DNA of 64,000 bases from the NCBI GenBank assembly GCA_002007465.1, contig LNAC01000747.1:62925-126924 (forward strand), given 5' to 3'. Shown one piece after another: positions 58,505 to 64,000 of the stretch. Each line of letters opens with the position of its first letter. The first letter of the stretch is position 1. The notes under the pieces were generated by a model, which made no database searches, was not told the origin of the DNA, and was given only the letters and a program-made list of their open reading frames with translations. Both the position numbers and the translations under genes were made by a program. Origin of the DNA: Ailurus styani (lineage: Eukaryota; Chordata; Mammalia; Carnivora; Ailuridae).

Positions 58505-59290
58505 AATTTTGAACAAACAAGTATTTATTTCAATCATCATTCATTAAGTATAATCTATGTAAAACATAGCCGATTAGGAGCTATAGGGATGTTAAGAGGA
58601 CAAAAAAAAAGTAGCACCTTCTCTCAAATCTAAAATTTTGTAGGAAAAAGGGCATGAATATATAGCTTTATGTTTGCTGAATAAATTAACAAGGGAGAAA
58701 TTAAGACTGGTTATAATATGTGACAAAAGAGAGGTTCCACCAAAGCAGCATGTACATTCAGAAGAGGAGAGGATGGTTGACTGGAGAAATCAGGATGGGT
58801 GCCATGGATGATGTGTCATGGATTGAGCTGCACCTTCACAACATGAAGAGGAAAGAAATGTGCTAACTCTTGGACCAGGAACATCTAGGAAGTCAGGAGT
58901 AATACAGTTAGGTTGTTCAGGATTTGTCAAGTCAGTGTGAAGTTAGGTTAATGTTGAAGGGCGTCTTGTATGCCTGAACAGAAGTTTAGTTTCTCTTCTA
59001 TAATTAACTGAAAGTGCCCAAAGTTGCTAAGCAATGGAATGATCCTATCAGAGCTGGGTTTTAAGAATAAAAATGAGTTGATTCTTTACACATGAAATAG
59101 GACAAAGAGAGAGACCCAAGAAGAATGATGCACAGTTGGGACCCTCTTGCTATAGTCCAGAAAAGAAATCATAAACATCCAAACATTAGTAATGAGACTC
59201 AAAGCAAGATTAAGGAAAACTGAGAAAAGAGACGGAGAAAACTGGAGGACAGGGCTTGAAATTAGTCTAACCATTAAGACAGCCTAAAAG
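58505..59290 (-). repeat. L2 LINE 3' region, antisense
   Basis: 'aacaagtatttatttcaatc', 'gaggatggttgactggagaa', 'gaatgatcctatcagagctg', 'gggaccctcttgctatagtc' and 'caggaacatctaggaagtca' follow about 0.75 kb of the antisense L2 3' region. Confidence 0.7.
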
Positions 59291-59372
59291 CTTTTATGTG
59301 TACCCATGTGTTAATAATACTATCAGACATTTCAGCCACATTTCTACTAAGAAGAAATAATATTCAGAAGAC

Positions 59373-59452
59373 AATAGATTTAAACAAGAAAAATAGATTT
59401 AAACAAGAAAAATAATTTAAACAGGAAAAAGACAATAGATTTAAACAAAAAA
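59373..59452 (+). repeat. 19-bp minisatellite, four copies
   Basis: Unit aatagatttaaacaagaaa at 59373-59391 and 59392-59410, degenerate copies at 59411-59429 and 59434-59452. Copies 1 and 4 share the same 'agac' prefix. Confidence 0.9.
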
Positions 59453-59584
59453 ATTAAAACCAAATTTTATATACCAAAACTAGACAAATAGAAAGTATAG
59501 TTTTTTTGTCTGTTGATATCAACACTTTTCCAGTTAGATATCTAAGTGTATCAAGAGGGACCTGAGGAAAAAGAAGAAGGACCA

Positions 59585-59790
59585 GGCACCTGGGTGGCTC
59601 AGTGGGTTAAAGCCTCTGCTTTCAGCTCAGGTCATGATCTCAATGTGCTGGGATCGAGCCCCGCATCAGGCTCTCTACTCAGCAGGGAGCCTGCTTCCTC
59701 CTCTCTCTCCACCTGCCTCTCTGCCTACTTGTGATCTCTCTCTCTCTCTGTCAAGTAAATAAATTAAAAATGTAAAAAAAAAAAAAAAAA
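59585..59790 (+). mobile_element. Young CAN-SINE, sense (tandem pair, copy 1)
   Basis: Near-consensus SINEC ('ggcacctgggtggctcagtg') ending in a long A-run. It is preceded by 'aagaagaaggacca' and followed by 'gaaggaccc', so its TSD carries the second SINE. Confidence 0.97.
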
Positions 59791-59800
59791 GAAGGACCCA

Positions 59801-60006
59801 GGGCGCCTGGCTGGCTCAGTGGGTTGAGGCCTCTGCTTTCGGCTCGGGTCATGATCTCAGGGTCCTGGGATCGAGGCCCGCATCAGGCTCTCTGCTCAGC
59901 GGGGAGCCTGCTTCCTCCTCTCCCTGTCTCTCTGCCTGCCTCTCTGCCTACTTGTAATCTCTCTCTCTGTGTCAAATAAATAAATAAAATCTTAAAAAAA
60001 AAAAAA
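59801..60006 (+). mobile_element. Young CAN-SINE, sense (tandem pair, copy 2)
   Basis: Near-consensus SINEC ('gggcgcctggctggctcagt', 'gggttgaggcctctgctttc') with a long A-run. It inserted ten bases after copy 1 at the aaggacc TSD motif, which recurs after the tail ('aaggacctg'). Confidence 0.97.
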
Positions 60007-60015
60007 GGACCTGAA

Positions 60016-60769
60016 AATAAAACTTGAACTCTTCATTAAGAAAAAAAATAAAGAAGAACAACGTATAAGGTAACATGAAATCACCAATCAAGATGTTCAT
60101 GTTTAAGATGGTATTTATGTAAGTTTAAAAATAAAAAGTTATATATTCTGTCACATATTGATGTGTTGAAATTCTTGAAGATTATAAAGTAAGTCCTTCC
60201 AGTTTTGTTTTCCTATCCATAGAAGTTGAACAATTTTAACATATTAAGGAACTGATCTTACTAGTTAAAAATTGAGATGAGTTAGCCTTTGTAAAGGTGT
60301 TGCCTTTTCCCAGAAGCCTTGAGGTTATTTCTTATTAGAAGCCATGCCTTAGTATATAATATTTATAATTATGTTTGATATGAATCAAACATAATGTTGC
60401 TGTACAGGGCACCATCAATGTTACAGTGAAGTTTTGGGCCTCTAATAACTCATGTGTTAAATAAAAATATAACTCATGTAGTTCTGAAAATAAGTAATAT
60501 GCAAATTTTTATCTTTGTATTTACATTGTACTAGCATTTTCAAAGTAGTTTCTGTGAGTATGAAGTAGATAAAGTCCAGTGCAGTGTCTTTCCCTTATAT
60601 TCAGGGTCTGCCTCTAATCCCATGTGTAGTGAAGTCTCCTGGGAAGGAAAACTCCCCTGATACCTGGGACCACCCTTCTATCCACTACTTGACTTAACTC
60701 TGTAATTTTGTTGTCAGAATTTGGCTCCTTTTGCTCAAAGCATTATTTTTTTAATAAGTATCTATCACG
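60016..60769. other. AT-rich sequence, nothing recognised
   Basis: About 750 bp, no repeat or gene I can support. Confidence 0.4.
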
Positions 60770-60965
60770 TAATTAAGAGCTTAGACTATAAAGCCATGCT
60801 ATGTGGATTCAAGTTCTATTTCTGCTTTTGGCTAATTTGGGCAAGCTATTCAAACTGTCTGTGATCCAGTTTCCTCTTCTCTAAAATAGGTAAAAATCAT
60901 ACCTACCTCAGAAAATTGTCAAGAGGAATCATATAAAATGCTTAATAGATCCTGTCATATAAGAA
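60770..60965 (+). repeat. MIR SINE, sense
   Basis: 'attaagagcttagactataa', 'tggattcaagttctatttct', 'gggcaagctattcaaactgt', 'gatccagtttcctcttctct' and 'catacctacctcagaaaatt' follow the full MIR order. Confidence 0.88.
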
Positions 60966-61185
60966 TTGTCTAATGTTATCAATTTTAAAAATCATTCTTA
61001 TTTTATTACTTCTGAGTTCCACTGGAAATGTCAGATGGTCTGGGCGGTGATTGCTTATAAGCATGAGAAGGAGAGTCCTAGGAAAGCTGTTTCCCAGTGT
61101 GAGTTCATTGTGAAAAACATATTTATTAAATATAACCAAGTGATAAGCAAGAAAGATGGACAGATTTACTAGAACAAAGGCACAG

Positions 61186-61385
61186 GGGCGCCTGGGTGGC
61201 TCAGATGGTTAAGCGTTTGCCTTCAGCTCATGTCATGATCTCCAAGTCCTCGGATTAAGCCCCATGTCAGGCTCCCAGCTCAGCAGGGAGTCTGTGTCTC
61301 CCTCTCCCTCTGTCTCTCCCCCTGCTTGTGCTCTCTTTGCCTCTCTCAAATGAATAAATAAAATCTTTCAAAAAAAAAAAAAAAA
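61186..61385 (+). mobile_element. CAN-SINE, sense
   Basis: Full-length SINEC ('gggcgcctgggtggctcaga') with a long A-run. Perfect 15-bp TSD agaacaaaggcacag (61171-61185, 61386-61400). Confidence 0.98.
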
Positions 61386-61400
61386 AGAACAAAGGCACAG

Positions 61401-62536
61401 ATGATGATGCAACAGCAGAGGAGACAGAGAGCTGATGACCAGGGAACCTAGAAGAAGGAGGCAAAGGATTTGTCCGGTGCAACTGATGAAGGGCATTTAA
61501 GGAAACTAAGTGTAAGAATTAGAGGTAGATGTTGAATTTTTCCTTTTTGAAGTTCAATTCTTGTTCAAAGGCATGTCTACCATCTTTAAGGAGGTCTGCG
61601 CAGGCTCCTAATTGAAAGTACAGATCCACTTAGGGAAGTTATTCTTTGAGTCATCACCACCTAATTTATGCTCTTTTGTAATGATATTATTTCTGACGGC
61701 CCTTGTGAAGGCAGTGGGGGCACACATGTGATGACAGTTGACATCTTTTTCTTGATAAGGACACATCAGTGCTTTATGTAATGCAAACTGTGGGATACAT
61801 AAGAGAAGTAAGAACATGAAATATATATTTGGTATATGGTATGTGTAGTGGAAAGAGGAGGTGGAGAGAAGAAAATGTGCCAACAGTACCCTTTGTACTT
61901 CCATTTTCACCAAAATTTAGTATTACTGTTTTTAGTTTGCCCAAGTTTAGTATTATATTTTAAAATATTTGCCCTCTTGGAATGGTGGTGTAGTGGTTTG
62001 GGGTTTTGGCAGAATGGGACTGAGAAAATCTGAGTTTCCTGCTGCCACAGAGAGTTGTAAGCATGAATATAGAACTTTGTTCCCAAGAAGGGTAAATGGG
62101 ACAATACTGCAGCATGGGCCAAACTAGCTAGAGACAAGGTGGGAATGTGTACACCTCAGAACATGCCAGTGGGGACAACTGAGAAGAGCTGAGCAGCAAA
62201 CAGATCCAACTACATCGAGGTTAACAGTTGTCTCCAATTTCCATGTGTACACAGCAGTTCTATACCTTCCCTCCACACCTTGAAATTACTGCAAATGCCA
62301 CCTGGAACTAGAGGCTATGCTGGATGTCTAGGAAGTAAGTGGAAGAAAAACATCTGCATTCAAATCTAAATAATTCTTCAGAATCCTTAGAATTGACCAA
62401 GATTCAGTTTTCTGCCATCATACAAAATGTGGCTAGAAATAGAGACTAAGTCATGAATAAGAAATAAATTACATTTCTTGGACACCTGAATTGGAGGATT
62501 TAAAACCTCACACAAGCAATACCTCCTTTAGAACTG
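61401..62536. other. Unassigned sequence
   Basis: About 1.1 kb, not matched to a repeat family. A 101-codon minus-strand open frame (61608-61913) has no recognised motif. Confidence 0.4.
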
Positions 62537-62544
62537 ATGTTTCA

Positions 62545-62748
62545 GGGCACCTGGATGGCTCAATGGTTAAGTGTCTGACTCTTGATTTTGGCTCAGGTCA
62601 TGATCTCAGGGTCCTGGGATCTAACCCTGTGTCCAGCTCTGTGCTCAGTTGGGAATCTGCTTGAGGATTCTTTCTCTCCCTCTGCCCCTACCCCCTATCA
62701 TGTACATATACTCTCGCTAAAAAATAAATAAATAATTCTTTTTAAAAA
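62545..62748 (+). mobile_element. Older CAN-SINE, sense
   Basis: Diverged SINEC with the older head 'taagtgtctgactcttgatt'. Short TSD atgtttca (62537-62544 and from 62749). Confidence 0.93.
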
Positions 62749-63159
62749 ATGTTTCAAATTTGGCCACAGTTCTAAAGGTGCAGATACCTGAAGAAGACTG
62801 CTCCATCAGCCCCTAGCACTGACATATCCAATGTTGGATAATAGTGCCCATAAATAAATTAATTATCATTTCCCATGTCTTACTGATTACGTGCAAATTA
62901 TATAGAATTAATTTTATTTTACTTCATACATTGACATTCTTTTTCTCCTGCTGAAAGCATATAAGAATTCTGAATTACCAGAAATTAATATAAAGTCATC
63001 AACTAACACACAAATCTCTTTAAAGCAGGGCTTACATTTGTGTAAAAAGGACTGATTTTTACATAATATTTAGTTCCAACCTGGTGCAAAAGTATGAATT
63101 CAGTATATGAATTAAGCACAAAATTATAGAAAGATTCCCCAATTTGGGATCTATACCAG

Positions 63160-63386
63160 AGATTGGTTCTTTTGTTTCTACAAAGAGCCAAGTAGTAAGT
63201 ATTTTAGGTTAATGGGCCATGCTGTTTCTGTCACAGTTCTTCAACTCAGTCCCTGCAGCATGAAAGAGGTCATGGACAGTATAAACCAGTATAAACACAA
63301 ATACTCATGTCTTATTTGTTTCAATAAAAATTTATATACAAAAACATGTAGTGGGCTGGATTTGGCCATAGTTTGCCTACCCTTTC
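63160..63386 (+). mobile_element. MER58-like hAT-Charlie DNA transposon, sense
   Basis: 'acaaagagccaagtagtaag', 'tattttaggttaatgggcca', 'ctgtcacagttcttcaactc', 'gtttcaataaaaatttatat', 'gctggatttggccatagttt' and 'gcctaccctttc' follow a MER58-type element almost end to end. Confidence 0.82.
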
Positions 63387-63390
63387 ATCT

Positions 63391-63419
63391 NAGTTTTTTT
63401 TTTTTTTTTTTTTTTTTTT
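63391..63419. other. Ambiguous base and long poly(T)
   Basis: One N (63391) followed by 'ag' and about 26 Ts, the pattern of an assembler failing at a homopolymer. It may be the A-tail of an otherwise lost minus-strand retroinsertion, or an expanded T-run. Confidence 0.8.
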
Positions 63420-64000
63420 GGTTTGGTAACACTCCTGTAATTATATTCAAGATTGTATCACTTTTGCATTTAAGAGAGTGCAGCAAGTTAACTGTCCTAT
63501 TTCTCTAACCTATGTAAAGGCATACCTATAAACACAAAGATATTAAAGGACTGAAGAATTTATCTAAATAACACAGGCATAAAAAGTATTTGAAATATTC
63601 AAATATTCAGAGTATTGTAGCTTAAGCTAGATTAATACTCTCTTCAGCCTTTTAGTACACTGCATTAATTTTTCCAATGTATTTCTGTATTTGTCTATGA
63701 AATTAGACAAAATTGTCCTAGTAAAACAAAATCCATGGGTTTATTTTCTCTCCACGCTTGTTTTTCTAAAGATCTATTTATATGCGGCTAAGAAGGTGGT
63801 GAATATGGGAGAGCAGCTTTGGGTATACAGTGGTAACAATGTAGTTATGTATGGTTCCAGCAGGTCACTTGCTGTCTCTGATGGCTATGTACGTGCATGT
63901 CATCAACCTCAAGGGTGTGAGAGATCGTCATTTTATTAGAGTAAAAGAAGCAAACTGAAATCGTGACTTAGGTGCTTAAAATTCAACTATTGGTGGCATT

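Noticed and set aside
59585..60006. tRNA gene suggested by A- and B-box-like motifs in SINE heads (here and in the other SINEs)
   Set aside because: CAN-SINEs derive from a tRNA and keep its promoter boxes, but cannot fold into a functional tRNA and are followed by the SINE body and A-tail.
1..64000. CRISPR arrays, operons, ribosome binding sites, phage or other prokaryotic features
   Set aside because: The repeat content is unmistakably mammalian. Short direct repeats here are microsatellites or TSDs, not spaced CRISPR repeats.

Overview
This window looks like AT-rich, gene-poor nuclear DNA from a carnivoran mammal. The main evidence is about twenty copies of the tRNA-derived CAN-SINE (SINEC). 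These start near GGGCGCCTGGGTGGCTCAG, continue through a CT-rich stretch and an AATAAA-rich tail, and most have clear target-site duplications (TSDs). Several young copies carry the head variant 'cagtgggttaaagcctctgcc', which I associate with mustelids (ferret, mink, otter, marten, badger). That narrower placement is an inference. Older layers (MIR, L2, hAT elements, MLT1, ERVL, L1M/HAL1) are normal for any placental mammal.

No complete protein-coding gene, tRNA, rRNA or CpG island could be supported. The longest open frames are about 110 codons and mostly fall in repeats. The only long recognisable coding homology is decayed retroelement sequence: L1 ORF2 fragments and an antisense ERVL pol fragment. 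Two stretches look like isolated exons and are flagged with low to moderate confidence: a possible terminal exon on + at 19169-19300, and an exon-shaped open frame on - at 18058-18233. The window is best read as intergenic or deep intronic.

Layout. 0-5.7 kb: simple repeats, one SINE, an antisense LTR (2.9-3.3 kb), L2. 6.4-9.3 kb: MIR, an antisense SINE with an ambiguous base, and an antisense ERVL pol remnant with an MLT2-like LTR. 9.4-11.6 kb: antisense L1M carrying a small sense L1 insertion. 13-21 kb: MIRs, SINEs, an LTR interrupted by a SINE (to 16.35 kb), the exon-like stretches, an MLT1 LTR with a 5-bp TSD (19.9-20.3 kb), L2 split by a SINE. 22.5-26 kb: hAT element, long L2, two young L1 3' ends (one with a 5' inversion). 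26.7-27.9 kb: three back-to-back antisense SINEs, MER20 and a MER5-like element. 30.7-36.1 kb: SINE, L1 pieces, two adjacent LTRs. 36.7-40.8 kb: a long antisense L1M/HAL1 split by a 618-bp solo LTR and a tiny L1, then an L1 plus SINE nest holding a 126-N assembly gap. 43-51.4 kb: L2, L1, SINEs, a second large 5'-inverted L1, and a HAL1/L1/SINE nest. 54-64 kb: L2 in both orientations, SINEs (including a tandem pair), MIR, a MER58-like element.

The record is of repeated insertion: old elements are split by younger ones and TSDs give the order. I found no undescribed functional system. The points most worth checking are the possible exon at 19.17 kb, the solo LTR at 38.74 kb, the SINE with an apparent 3' transduction at 47.8 kb, and three independent twin-primed L1 insertions.
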